DNA from: Chloroflexota bacterium
GTDB lineage: Bacteria > Chloroflexota > Ktedonobacteria > Ktedonobacterales > Ktedonobacteraceae
Length of the DNA: 52,185 nt
Assembly (NCBI GenBank): GCA_902810755.1
Contig: CADDYT010000033.1
Coordinates: 1 to 52,185 of the forward strand
Direction of reading: 5' to 3'
This document shows positions 8,951 through 20,179 of the stretch, piece after piece (the first letter of the stretch is position 1; each line of letters opens with the position of its first letter). The notes under the pieces were generated by a model, which was given only the letters and a program-made list of their open reading frames with translations, had not been told where the DNA came from and did not search any database. The position numbers and the translations under genes were made by a program.

Positions 8951-9111
8951 TTGGCAGGAGGTACTGCGTTCCTGGACACGGTAGCCGGGAAAGGAGATGG
9001 AGTGTGGCTCGCATCCTTTTGAGAAAGGAAAGGGAAACAGGACATACTTCATCTCCGTGCTACATGATAAGAGCGGATTGTGGTACCTTCTGAGGAAAGG
9101 AGGGCAAATTT

Positions 9112-9648
9112 ATGTACGCAGTCATGCATGCCTTTGTCCTGGCTGATATCTTCAGTGGGCTTGGCATCAACGCGCTGGCCTTTCTCTCGCAGCTGGTCAG
9201 TTTCGGTATCGTCTTCGTGCTGCTCTGGAAATGGGGTCTTCCCATGATTATCAGGACGATGGACCGACGGCAGGCGGTGATCCGCGAAGGGATCGAGAAC
9301 GCGGAGAAGGCGAAGAGAGATCTGGAAGAGGCCACCGCCCGCGCCGAAGCAGAGCTGCTGGAGGCCCGCCGCCAGGCGCAGGATATCATCGCGCAGGCGC
9401 AGAAAGCCGGGCTGCGGGAGCAGGAGCGTATTATTGAAGAGGCCCATGCCCGTGCCGCGCAGATCGAGCAACAGGAGGTGGCTCGCATCCGGCAGGAGGC
9501 GGCCCGCGCCCGCGCTGAGATCAGTCGCCTGGTCGTCAATCTCTCGATTGATGCGGCCGGCAAAGTTATTGGAAGATCGGTGAATGATCGCGACAACCGC
9601 CGTCTGGTGGAAGAGTTCGTGACCGCCGCCGAGGCAAAGGAGCAGTAA
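9112..9648 (+). CDS. atpF: ATP synthase F0 subunit b
   Basis: The peripheral stalk subunit. One N-terminal membrane helix (about 18-45) is followed by a long Ala/Glu/Arg-rich coiled coil (about 50-165) that reaches up to F1. The 178 residues are a normal length. A GGAGGG site precedes the start, and another ATG at codon 5 is possible. The stop codon overlaps the atpH start by one base (TAATG), showing coupling. A single b gene is present, so the stalk is probably a homodimer. Confidence 0.95.
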   Translation: MYAVMHAFVLADIFSGLGINALAFLSQLVSFGIVFVLLWKWGLPMIIRTMDRRQAVIREGIENAEKAKRDLEEATARAEAELLEARRQAQDIIAQAQKAGLREQERIIEEAHARAAQIEQQEVARIRQEAARARAEISRLVVNLSIDAAGKVIGRSVNDRDNRRLVEEFVTAAEAKEQ

Positions 9649-10301
9649 TGCCTAAAGGAGCGATAGCCAGGCGCTACGCAGCGGCCATCTTTGATATCGC
9701 GCAGAAGCAGGGAACGATTGATCGCACCCTCTCCGATGTTGAGGGCATCGCCCAGGTCTTCGGGGACCGCAAACTCTCGTTCCTGCTGCGCGAGCCAAAG
9801 ATTCCTGCGAAGCGCAAAGAGACAGCAGTACGCCAGGCCCTGGCGTCACGGGTGCTGCCCACGTCGCTCAACCTTGCCTTGCTGGTGATCCAGCGCGAGC
9901 TGGTCGAAGTCATGCCCAACATTGCCAGCGAACTGAAGCGCATGGTCATGGACTATAAAAACGAGGCGGTCGCGCAGGTCACTACGGCAACAAGGATGGA
10001 TGACGCGGAGCAAACGCTGATCAAACGGGCGCTTGAGGATAGGACTCACAAGACCATTATTATGGAGACCAGGGTCGATCCGAGCATTCTGGGTGGAGTC
10101 ATTGCTCGCGTTGGAGACCAGCTCATCGATGGGAGCGTGCGCACGCGCCTGTCAGTATTGCAACACCAGTTACTGAACGATGTGGCCGCTGTCAGCGCCA
10201 ATGCTTCCGACTGGGTTGGCACTGATGAGATGCAGCGCCCGGAACAAGCGCCGACGTCCGCGCCCCCCGAAGAAACGGTTGAGTCAACGAAGATACAGTA
10301 G
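9648..10301 (+). CDS. atpH: ATP synthase F1 subunit delta
   Basis: Links the b stalk to the top of F1. The N-terminal helical bundle starts AIARRYAAAIFDIAQKQG, and the C-terminal signature DPSILGGVIARVGDQLIDGSVRTRL lies at about 144-168. At 217 residues it is longer than the usual 180 because of a loose Pro/Glu/Thr tail after about 185. It overlaps atpF by one base. A 117-bp gap precedes atpA. Confidence 0.94.
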   Translation: MPKGAIARRYAAAIFDIAQKQGTIDRTLSDVEGIAQVFGDRKLSFLLREPKIPAKRKETAVRQALASRVLPTSLNLALLVIQRELVEVMPNIASELKRMVMDYKNEAVAQVTTATRMDDAEQTLIKRALEDRTHKTIIMETRVDPSILGGVIARVGDQLIDGSVRTRLSVLQHQLLNDVAAVSANASDWVGTDEMQRPEQAPTSAPPEETVESTKIQ

Positions 10302-10418
10302 CATATTTCCCTTCCATCCTATCTACTCCAGAGAGAGGATAGGATGCGAAGCGGAAAGATTTTCCGAAATGTCTTTACCTGATATATACTCCACTCAGTA
10401 CATTAGAGGAGGAAAACG

Positions 10419-11951
<1,533 letters not shown>

Positions 11952-11966
11952 GCGAGGAGGCAGAGC

Positions 11967-12857
11967 ATGCCATCAACCAGAGAAATCCGGCGGCGCATAC
12001 GTTCGGTCAAGAATACGGCGCAGATCACCAAAGCCCTGCAACTGGTGGCGAGCAGCAAAATGCGGCGGGCGCAGGAGCGCGTAGAGCAATCGCGCCCCTA
12101 CGCCGAACAGCTGCGGGCGCTGGTCTCGCGCCTTGCCAACATTACCGGCGCCGATATCGGCAACGAGGTCGCCCTGCTGCGCCAGCGCCCGGTGCGCACT
12201 ATCGGCATCCTTGCCATCACGCCGGATAGCGGCTTTAGCGGGGCGCTGCCGAGCAACATCAACCGCAGAGTGATGGCGACGGCGCACGATGAGCAGCGGC
12301 GGCTGGCCGAACAGGGCGAGCGTCCCGGCCTCAGCTTCATCGCCGTCGGGCGCAAAGGCCGCGATTACCTGTTGCGCACGCAGCAGCACATCCTGGCCGA
12401 GTTCACCAACTACGGCGACAACCCGAACATTACCGACGCCACGGCCATCGCCCAGGTAGCGGTCGATGCCTTCCTGCAAGGGGAGGTCGACATCGTCTAC
12501 CTGGTCTATGCGAAGTTCGTCAATACGATGACGCAGCAGCCGATCGCCGTGCAGCTTCTGCCCGTGCAACCGCCTGCCCAGGAGCCGGGAACCGAGCGTG
12601 AGAGCCTTGAATACATCTACGAGCCGGACGCGCAGACCATCTTCCAGGCCCTGCTCCCGCGCTACGTGGATATCCAGGTCTATCAGGCCCTGCTCGAAGC
12701 CGTCGCCAGCTTCCAGTCCGCCCGCATGGTGGCCATGAAGAACGCGACCGACAACGCCAACGAACTGATTCAAGACCTGACATTGACCTATAACAAAGCG
12801 CGCCAGGCCAGCATTACGACGCAAATTCTTGAGATCGTGGCCGGCGCGAATGCATAA
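11967..12857 (+). CDS. atpG: ATP synthase F1 subunit gamma
   Basis: The central rotating shaft. The N-terminal helix (REIRRRIRSVKNTAQITKAL) and C-terminal helix (ARMVAMKNATDNANELI) form the coiled coil inside the alpha-beta ring, with a Rossmann-like domain between them. The 296 residues are normal. A GAGGAGG site lies upstream. A 129-bp gap with a palindromic repeat separates it from atpD, which is unusual inside an atp operon. Confidence 0.96.
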   Translation: MPSTREIRRRIRSVKNTAQITKALQLVASSKMRRAQERVEQSRPYAEQLRALVSRLANITGADIGNEVALLRQRPVRTIGILAITPDSGFSGALPSNINRRVMATAHDEQRRLAEQGERPGLSFIAVGRKGRDYLLRTQQHILAEFTNYGDNPNITDATAIAQVAVDAFLQGEVDIVYLVYAKFVNTMTQQPIAVQLLPVQPPAQEPGTERESLEYIYEPDAQTIFQALLPRYVDIQVYQALLEAVASFQSARMVAMKNATDNANELIQDLTLTYNKARQASITTQILEIVAGANA

Positions 12858-12879
12858 ACAAAAGAGCATGCCATGAAGA

Positions 12880-12943
12880 AAGCGCCCTCGCAACATGTCG
12901 TCCTGAATGAAGCGAAGGATGACATGTTTGGGCGGCTTTCTAA
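12880..12943. repeat. dispersed inverted repeat (TGTC/GACA family) inside the atp operon
   Basis: An imperfect palindrome lies between atpG and atpD. The inner arms are acatgtcgtcct (12893-12904) and aggatgacatgt (12917-12928), with one mismatch, around a loop with AAGCGAAG. The outer arms are AAAGCGCCC and GGGCGGCTTT. It resembles the elements at 26953, 33452 and 38400. It would form a stem in the atp mRNA. Confidence 0.75.
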
Positions 12944-12983
12944 CGGCAAGGGGCGCGCCAGCCGCGCACTCCAGGAGGAATAG

Positions 12984-14402
<1,419 letters not shown>

Positions 14403-14405
14403 GCG

Positions 14406-14870
14406 ATGGCGACACGCAATCGCAACATCCTGAATGTCAGGATTGTCACAGCCGACCGCGAACTCTACAACGGGGAGGCCGATCTGGTGAGCGCGCCGGG
14501 CAGCGAAGGGCGTCTCGGCATCCTGCCGGAACACGCCGCCCTGTTGACCACGCTCAAGACCGGCGAGTTACGCATCAAGCTCGGCGCGAGCGAAGAACCC
14601 ATCTTCGTCTCCAGCGGCTTCCTGGAGGTGAGCAACAACAACGTTACCATCCTGGCCGACACGGCGGAACGCGCCGAGGAGATCGACGAGGCCCGTGCCG
14701 CCGCCGCTCGCCGCCGCGCCGAGGAACTGCTGGCGCAGGCCCAGACCAACGTCGAGCGCGCCGAACTGCAGGGCGCCCTCGAACGCGCCATCACGCGCCT
14801 GCGCATCGTGGAAACCGCTCAGCGTCGCGGTCGCCACCGCGTCGATGTGCAAACGCCACGCGCGGAATAG
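14406..14870 (+). CDS. atpC: ATP synthase F1 subunit epsilon
   Basis: A regulatory rotor subunit. The N-terminal beta-sandwich (about 8-92) includes the signature APGSEGRLGILPEHAALLTT. The C-terminal two-helix part (about 97-145) is Ala/Arg/Glu-rich and is the element that can inhibit ATP hydrolysis. The 154 residues are slightly long because of a short tail. It is the last gene of the operon and is followed by a strong terminator. Confidence 0.95.
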   Translation: MATRNRNILNVRIVTADRELYNGEADLVSAPGSEGRLGILPEHAALLTTLKTGELRIKLGASEEPIFVSSGFLEVSNNNVTILADTAERAEEIDEARAAAARRRAEELLAQAQTNVERAELQGALERAITRLRIVETAQRRGRHRVDVQTPRAE

Positions 14871-14904
14871 GCAAGCGTAGCTGACACCATATCGGGTCAC
14901 AGGG

Positions 14905-14943
14905 AAGCAGCAGGGATACAAACCGGTTGTATCCCTGCTGCTT
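14905..14943 (+). terminator. terminator of the atp operon
   Basis: Perfect 17-bp inverted repeat (arms aagcagcagggatacaa and its complement) with a 5-base loop, 35 bp after the atpC stop. A short T-run follows. It also lies upstream of the oxidase gene, so some read-through is possible. Confidence 0.82.
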
Positions 14944-14979
14944 TGCCGGGAAGAAGGCGAGGGATCCCTCTTATCGAAA

Positions 14980-16152
14980 GTGAGCCTGGCTATGGAGAAA
15001 TCCGCCGAGGTTGTCATCATAGGAGGCGGGGTCATTGGTTGCGCGATTGCCTACTTTCTGCGCAAAGCGGGGGTGGATGTCATCGTTGTGGAGCGCGGGG
15101 AGGTAGGCGGCCAGGCATCGAGCGCCGCCGCCGGTTTGCTTGCGCCCCTCGGCCCGCTGTCAGGCCCCGGCCCGTTCGCTGATTTGCTGCTTGCAAGCTT
15201 TGCCATGTTCCCCACGCTCGTGCCAGAGCTTGAGGATGCAAGTGGCGTTCGTCTCCACTTTGAGCAAACGGGAGCTTTGCGCACAGTGCGCGACCCGAAG
15301 CGTATTCCAAAACTCCAGAAACGCATGCGCGCCTGGCAGCAACTTGGCCTTGCCATGCACTGGCTCAATGGCGACGAAGCGCGTCGGCAGGAACCATTGC
15401 TCTCGCCGGAGATCAGCGCGGCTATCTATATCCCCGCAGAATCTCAGATACAGGCCCCCCGGCTTGTGAGAGCCTACGCCAGAGCTGCGATCAACCTGGG
15501 AGCGCGTATCTATAGCCAGACAGAAGTGTCTGGTCTGCGACGAGAGCAGGACACAATTACCGCTATCCTTACGGCGCGAGGCGCCATTAGCTGTAACCGG
15601 TTGATCCTGGCGGCGGGCGCATGGACAGGCTGCTACACGCGGTGGCTTGAGATCGCGCTTCCCGTCAGTCCCTTACGCGGTCAGATTCTCTCCTATTACC
15701 AGCCTCAGACCTCTCTCAAGCATATCGTCTTCGGTGATGCGGCGTATATCGCTCCCAGAGGCAACACGCTGCTGGTGGGCGCGACCAGGGAAGAGGCCGG
15801 ATTTGACGCCAGCGTGACTGAGGAGGGGGTCTCCTGGCTGCGCGATTCGGCCACGCGCCTTCTGCCTGTTCTCAGGCAGAGCGAGATTGAGGCAACATGG
15901 GCAGGGCTGCGCCCGAAAACGCCTGATGCAATGCCTGTGCTTGGGCCTGCCCCGCGCTGGAAAAATGTCATACTCGCCAGTGGCCACAACAGCGTTGGCA
16001 TCATGCTCAGCGCCATTACCGCCCGGACAATCAGCGAATACGTGACCACAGGACAGATTCCAGCGATCATTCGCCCCTTTGCCTTCGACCGTTTTGAGCC
16101 AGAGCAGAGGGAAAAAAAGAGCGGCGATCCAGACGCAAAAGCGTCAGGGTGA
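14980..16152 (+). CDS. thiO: FAD-dependent amino acid oxidase, glycine oxidase ThiO-like
   Basis: A D-amino-acid oxidase family flavoenzyme. ThiO oxidises glycine to the imine used for the thiazole ring of thiamine. The N-terminal FAD fold is VVIIGGGVIGCAIAYFL, followed by VVERGEVGGQASSAAAGLL. The C-terminal part (ATWAGLRPKTPDAMPVLGP, ASGHNSVGIMLS) matches ThiO/DAO enzymes. At 390 residues it is a little longer than typical ThiO. The start may be GTG (14980) or ATG (14992). No other thiamine genes are nearby, so the substrate is uncertain; a related glycine/sarcosine or D-amino-acid oxidase is possible. Confidence 0.78.
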   Translation: MSLAMEKSAEVVIIGGGVIGCAIAYFLRKAGVDVIVVERGEVGGQASSAAAGLLAPLGPLSGPGPFADLLLASFAMFPTLVPELEDASGVRLHFEQTGALRTVRDPKRIPKLQKRMRAWQQLGLAMHWLNGDEARRQEPLLSPEISAAIYIPAESQIQAPRLVRAYARAAINLGARIYSQTEVSGLRREQDTITAILTARGAISCNRLILAAGAWTGCYTRWLEIALPVSPLRGQILSYYQPQTSLKHIVFGDAAYIAPRGNTLLVGATREEAGFDASVTEEGVSWLRDSATRLLPVLRQSEIEATWAGLRPKTPDAMPVLGPAPRWKNVILASGHNSVGIMLSAITARTISEYVTTGQIPAIIRPFAFDRFEPEQREKKSGDPDAKASG

Positions 16153-16161
16153 TCGCCGCTC
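16112..16161 (-). terminator. terminator hairpin of the TPM gene, overlapping the oxidase 3' end
   Basis: The outer arms are gagcggcgatc (16119-16129) and its complement (16151-16161). A nested second stem, gacgc-aaaa-gcgtc, lies inside the loop. On the minus strand the hairpin is followed by seven T (16112-16118), a textbook terminator for the gene at 16181. It lies within the last codons of the plus-strand oxidase gene. Confidence 0.75.
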
Positions 16162-16180
16162 ACGGAGCGGTTTTCCCGGC

Positions 16181-17146
16181 TTAGAAACTCCCGCCGCCAC
16201 CACCGCCGAAATCACCGCCGCCAGCGCCGCCGAAATCGCCCCCGGCTCCTCCTCCGGCTCCGAAGCTGTCGTTACCGCCGAAATCGCCCCCGGCCCCTCC
16301 GCCGCCGAAGTCATCGTTGCCGAAGCTGCCAGCCGCGCCGCCGCCGAAGTTGCCTTCGTTGCCAGGATTGCCGCCCTGGCCCTCGCGTTCACCGGCCTGT
16401 TTTCCCAGTTCGTAACCGGCCAGACCACCGGCTGCCGCGCCCAGACCGCCGGCGACCCAGGGATTGATGCCCGAACCCTGATTATAGCCGGGGCCGTAAT
16501 AGTTGGGTGGATAGCCTTGCTGGTATGGCCCGCCCATCGGCGGCTGCGGCTGCCCGAAGAAGCCGCGTCGGCGACGACGGAAGATGCTGAAGAGCGCAAT
16601 GGCCGCCAGGATTAACAGGCCAACGCAGCACAGCGTCCCCAGTCCGAAGTTCCACCCGCCGGATGAAGCGGGTGCGCCCGAACTGGAACTCGAACTGGAA
16701 CCAAGCGAACTGCGCAGCGAGTTGATGGCCGCGATGGTTGCCCCTGTGTAGCCGCCGCTATTGTAATTGCTGGTGAATGCATTCACCGCGCTACTGTACT
16801 GGCTGTTGCTCAATGGCACGCTTGAACCGCCTTCGATTGCCAGGTAGTGGTGCCTGGTATCAATAGCCATGACGATCAGATTCGCGCTGGTAATATGGCT
16901 GCGCGTCTGCTGGATAAAGCTGCTGGAGTTACCGTTATAGGTATTCGTCGTATAAATGTCCATCGGATAGGGCAGGCTCTGTGCCGCGCTCTGCACCTGC
17001 GAGGCATTGAGTACCCCGGCCTGGTCGTAGACATGTACGGTGCTGGCGAAGGCGACCACCGTCACCATCAGTATCAAACAACCCGCAATGCCGGTTGCCA
17101 GCAAGCCTGTGCCGAGGCGCCGTGCCGGTTTAGCGATACGTTCCAT
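16181..17146 (-). CDS. TPM-domain (YgcG-like) membrane protein
   Basis: Has an N-terminal signal or anchor segment (about 13-35) and then a TPM domain (about 36-150). That domain begins VYDQAGVLNASQVQSAAQ and includes the HYLAIEGGSS region. A Ser-rich linker and a second membrane segment (about 170-190, followed by RRRRR) come next. The last about 120 residues are Gly-rich and end in GGGGGGSF, the usual end of YgcG proteins. TPM domains act at the envelope, some as phosphatases; the role here is unknown. An AAGGAG site supports the start. It is divergent from gpmI. Confidence 0.8.
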   Translation of the reverse strand: MERIAKPARRLGTGLLATGIAGCLILMVTVVAFASTVHVYDQAGVLNASQVQSAAQSLPYPMDIYTTNTYNGNSSSFIQQTRSHITSANLIVMAIDTRHHYLAIEGGSSVPLSNSQYSSAVNAFTSNYNSGGYTGATIAAINSLRSSLGSSSSSSSGAPASSGGWNFGLGTLCCVGLLILAAIALFSIFRRRRRGFFGQPQPPMGGPYQQGYPPNYYGPGYNQGSGINPWVAGGLGAAAGGLAGYELGKQAGEREGQGGNPGNEGNFGGGAAGSFGNDDFGGGGAGGDFGGNDSFGAGGGAGGDFGGAGGGDFGGGGGGSF

Positions 17147-17415
17147 TTTCTCCTTCTCTTCCTTGAAAAATTACAAAAAAATCTCTGCTATAGTGCGCTC
17201 TCTTACATATCATGTACGTATAGCTCTGTACTGGAGATACAACAATATCTGAGCATTTGTGCTGAATTGCTGACGGTATTTTTATGGAATCACCTGCGCG
17301 GTGTGCCATATGGCAGAGGGGAATGAGAGGGCTAACCGATTGTGATTGGGCGCGTGGTACAATGAAGGCAGCAGATTTGCTATGAGAAAATGGAAATACG
17401 GAGCGAACAGAGAGA

Positions 17416-18999
17416 ATGAGTACAACACCTGCGGGGCGTCCGCGCCCGTTTGTTTTGATTGTGATGGATGGCTGGGGCATCAACCCGCGCACGGAGGGCA
17501 ACGCCATCGCGCTGGCGCGCACCCCCGCTATTGATAAGCTGGCGCAGCAGTGGCCGCATACGGCGGTGCGCACGTCAGGCGAGGCGGTCGGCCTGCCGCA
17601 GGGCCAGATGGGCAATTCTGAGGTCGGCCACCAGAATATCGGCGCCGGCAAGCGCGTGCTACAAGACTATACGCGCGTCAGCGAATCGATTCGCGATGGC
17701 AGCTTCTTCCAGAATCCGGCCCTGCTCAAGGCTGTCGAACATGTCAGGAAGAATCAGTCGCAGTTACATATTTGCGGGCTGCTGGGCAATGGCGGCGTCC
17801 ACGCGCACGAGACGCACCTGGAGGCTCTGCTGCAACTGGCGCACCTGCACCATATCGAGCGCGTCTACATTCACTCTTTTACCGATGGCCGGGACACCTC
17901 GCCGACCGGGGGCATCGAGTTTATGAAGCGATTGCAGGCCCGCGCGCAGGAGATCGGCGGGGAACACGCGGCAAAGGTGGCGACGGTGACCGGACGCTAC
18001 TATGCGATGGACCGCGACAATCGCTGGGATCGCACGGGCAGTACCTATCTTGCCATGACGAAGGGCGAAGGCCAGCGCGCCGGTTCGGCCATCGAGGCCA
18101 TTCAGCAATCTTACGATCAGGGTATTACTGATGAGTTTATCCTGCCCACCGTCATCATGGAGGAGGGCCACCCGACGGCAGTGGTCAGGGAGGGCGATGC
18201 CGTCATCCATTATAATTTCCGGCCTGACCGCGCGCGCCAGTTGACCAAAGCCTTTGTCATGCCGGAATTGCCGCCGCAGGCCGAGGGCAAGTTCAATCGC
18301 GGCCCGCGCATCCCCGATCTGGTCTATGTGATGATGACAGAATACGAGGAAGGGCTGGACGCTGAGGTGGCTTTCCGCGCCGACGAGGTGGAGATGCCGC
18401 TGGCGCGTGTCATCTCCGAACACGGCATGCGCCAGTTCCACACCGCCGAGACCGAGAAGTACGCCCACGTCACCTACTTCATCAACGGACGGCGCGAGAC
18501 CCCGTTTCCGGGCGAAGATCGCGTGCTGGTGCCTTCCCCGAAGGTGCCGACCTACGACCTGCAGCCGGAGATGAGCGCGGCAGGCGTGACGGATGTCGCC
18601 ATCGAACACATTTGTAGCGGCCGCTACGATCTGGTGATTATGAACTACGCCAACGCCGATATGGTCGGCCACACAGGCGTGCTGTCCGCCGCCATTCGAG
18701 CTGTTGAGGCGGTCGATACCGGCGTCGGGCGCGTGGTGGAGGCCACGCTGGCAATGGGCGGCGGCCTGCTCATCACGGCAGATCATGGCAACGCGGAGCA
18801 GTTGATCGAGTACGACACGGGCAAGCCCTTCACAGCCCACACCACCTATCCCGTGCCGCTCTACCTCGTCGTCCCCTCGTATGCTAACGCCCGCCTGCGC
18901 TCCGACGGCATTCTGGCCGATGTCGCCCCTACTATCCTGCAAATCCTGGGCATTCCACAGCCGAAGGATATGACGGGTAAATCGCTGATTTTGCCGTAG
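17416..18999 (+). CDS. gpmI: 2,3-bisphosphoglycerate-independent phosphoglycerate mutase
   Basis: Interconverts 3- and 2-phosphoglycerate in glycolysis using two Mn2+ ions. The metal site starts at VLIVMDGWG (Asp18). The phosphorylated serine is Ser68 in GQMGNSEVGHQNIGAG. The metal-binding C-terminal motif is LITADHGNAEQ. At 527 residues the length is normal. There is a weak GGAG site 12 bp upstream. It is monocistronic, followed by the DnaA-box region. A TACAAT sequence lies at 17358-17363, but no matching -35 was found. Confidence 0.95.
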   Translation: MSTTPAGRPRPFVLIVMDGWGINPRTEGNAIALARTPAIDKLAQQWPHTAVRTSGEAVGLPQGQMGNSEVGHQNIGAGKRVLQDYTRVSESIRDGSFFQNPALLKAVEHVRKNQSQLHICGLLGNGGVHAHETHLEALLQLAHLHHIERVYIHSFTDGRDTSPTGGIEFMKRLQARAQEIGGEHAAKVATVTGRYYAMDRDNRWDRTGSTYLAMTKGEGQRAGSAIEAIQQSYDQGITDEFILPTVIMEEGHPTAVVREGDAVIHYNFRPDRARQLTKAFVMPELPPQAEGKFNRGPRIPDLVYVMMTEYEEGLDAEVAFRADEVEMPLARVISEHGMRQFHTAETEKYAHVTYFINGRRETPFPGEDRVLVPSPKVPTYDLQPEMSAAGVTDVAIEHICSGRYDLVIMNYANADMVGHTGVLSAAIRAVEAVDTGVGRVVEATLAMGGGLLITADHGNAEQLIEYDTGKPFTAHTTYPVPLYLVVPSYANARLRSDGILADVAPTILQILGIPQPKDMTGKSLILP

Positions 19000-19055
19000 G
19001 CGAGAGCATGGGTCACAGAAGTCCCAATAAACGATAGAAAGCCAGAAAAGGCAGC

Positions 19056-19113
19056 AAGTTATCCACATATTCTAGCGGAATATGTGGATAACTTCATTGA
19101 TGATTGTGGATAA
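19056..19113. promoter_or_regulatory. cluster of three perfect DnaA boxes in a hairpin
   Basis: TTATCCACA occurs on the plus strand at 19059-19067 and on the minus strand at 19083-19091 and 19105-19113. The first two lie in the arms of a perfect 16-bp inverted repeat (19056-19071 and 19079-19094) with a 7-base loop. TTATCCACA is the consensus high-affinity DnaA box. The site lies between the convergent gpmI and KOW-protein genes, so it may also act as a terminator. Confidence 0.75.
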
Positions 19114-19135
19114 CTGCCCGGCCAGGCCGGTACCT

Positions 19136-20158
19136 TTATCCTATGCGTTCAAGCAGCGTGAGCGGGACGACGACCTGCGAGCCGTCCTCAAGGCGCAGGC
19201 GAGCGGCACGAGCGCGGATGCCGGAGACAAACACCTGCTCGTGAGCAAAGAAATAGTCTAATTCGCCAATCACTCCTTCATATTCACCGCTACACACGCG
19301 CACGGGGGCGCCGATCGCCAGGGCGCTATCCGGCAGTAGCGGGTTCCAGTCGCGCGGCGTCTCTTTCGTCGGCAGCGAGATCAGCAATTCAGGGTAGATG
19401 GCCTGACGCACAGAGGTTGCGCCCGCAAGCAGGGCAATCGATCCCTGATACTGGCTGAGCAGGTTGACTGTGCGCGCGGGCATGGCAATGGTGCCGAGGC
19501 CCTCAGTCAGCAGGAGCGTCAGGGGCGGCAGATGCGCCTGCGCAAGCTCTAGATCGACGCTGTTGAGCAGGTGGATGAGATCGGTTTGCAGAAAGCCCTC
19601 CAGGTCGCGCACGGTGATGCTGCTGGCGACGATGCCGACGATACCTGAACTGAGCGCCTGGCGCAGCATGGCGAAATTCAAGGGGCCGGGGATGACCAGG
19701 ATAGCCCCCGGCGGGATGGTCGCCGAGCCGGAACGCCACATTGTCAGGACGCCTGCTACCTGGTTGCCCGCGCCCAGCGTTCCTTCGACCGCCGCCACCC
19801 GGCTCTCAATGACCACGCCCCCGCGCCTCGTAATGTCTACCACGCGCCCGCTTAGTCCGGCGGGAACGATGTCCCCGCTCGTTGTACTTCCGTTGCCGTT
19901 GTCGGCATAAGAGCCGCTGCCGCTCTTTCCCCCGGCCCCCACTGCTACGGCCATTTTTACCGATGGCAAAACCAGCCGGGGAGCGGTGTCCACCGCCTCG
20001 ATTTTTTCCGCCTTGTAGAGGCGAATCACGGGCTGATCGCACTGCACTTCCTGGCCGGGGTAAACCAGAGGCGTTCCCCTCGTTTTATAGCCGCCGGGCC
20101 AGCGTTCGCGCCGCACAACGGTCTGCGGTACTACCGACCAACCAAGTAGATAGGTCAT
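19136..20158 (-). CDS. KOW-domain protein of the MutL-like operon, function unknown
   Basis: A 340-residue beta-rich protein. The N-terminal part (about 10-48, GTPLVYPGQEVQCDQPVIRL) and the block at about 101-140 look like paired halves of a barrel-sandwich fold. The two are split by a Gly/Ser-rich low-complexity linker (about 75-95). The middle has an alpha/beta region (IPPGAILVIPG). The C-terminus (about 283-340) looks like a KOW domain: GAPVRVCSGEYEGVIGELD. There is no signal peptide. It is the last gene of the three-gene operon, 21 bp after the MutL-like gene, with a GAGGGGGG site. KOW domains often bind RNA or ribosomes; any such role here is inference. Confidence 0.75.
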   Translation of the reverse strand: MTYLLGWSVVPQTVVRRERWPGGYKTRGTPLVYPGQEVQCDQPVIRLYKAEKIEAVDTAPRLVLPSVKMAVAVGAGGKSGSGSYADNGNGSTTSGDIVPAGLSGRVVDITRRGGVVIESRVAAVEGTLGAGNQVAGVLTMWRSGSATIPPGAILVIPGPLNFAMLRQALSSGIVGIVASSITVRDLEGFLQTDLIHLLNSVDLELAQAHLPPLTLLLTEGLGTIAMPARTVNLLSQYQGSIALLAGATSVRQAIYPELLISLPTKETPRDWNPLLPDSALAIGAPVRVCSGEYEGVIGELDYFFAHEQVFVSGIRARAARLRLEDGSQVVVPLTLLERIG

Positions 20159-20179
20159 GGCAGGCCCCCCTCTTTACGC

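Noticed and set aside
19056..19113. Chromosomal replication origin
   Set aside because: Only three DnaA boxes, no AT-rich unwinding region next to them and no dnaA, dnaN or gyr genes nearby.
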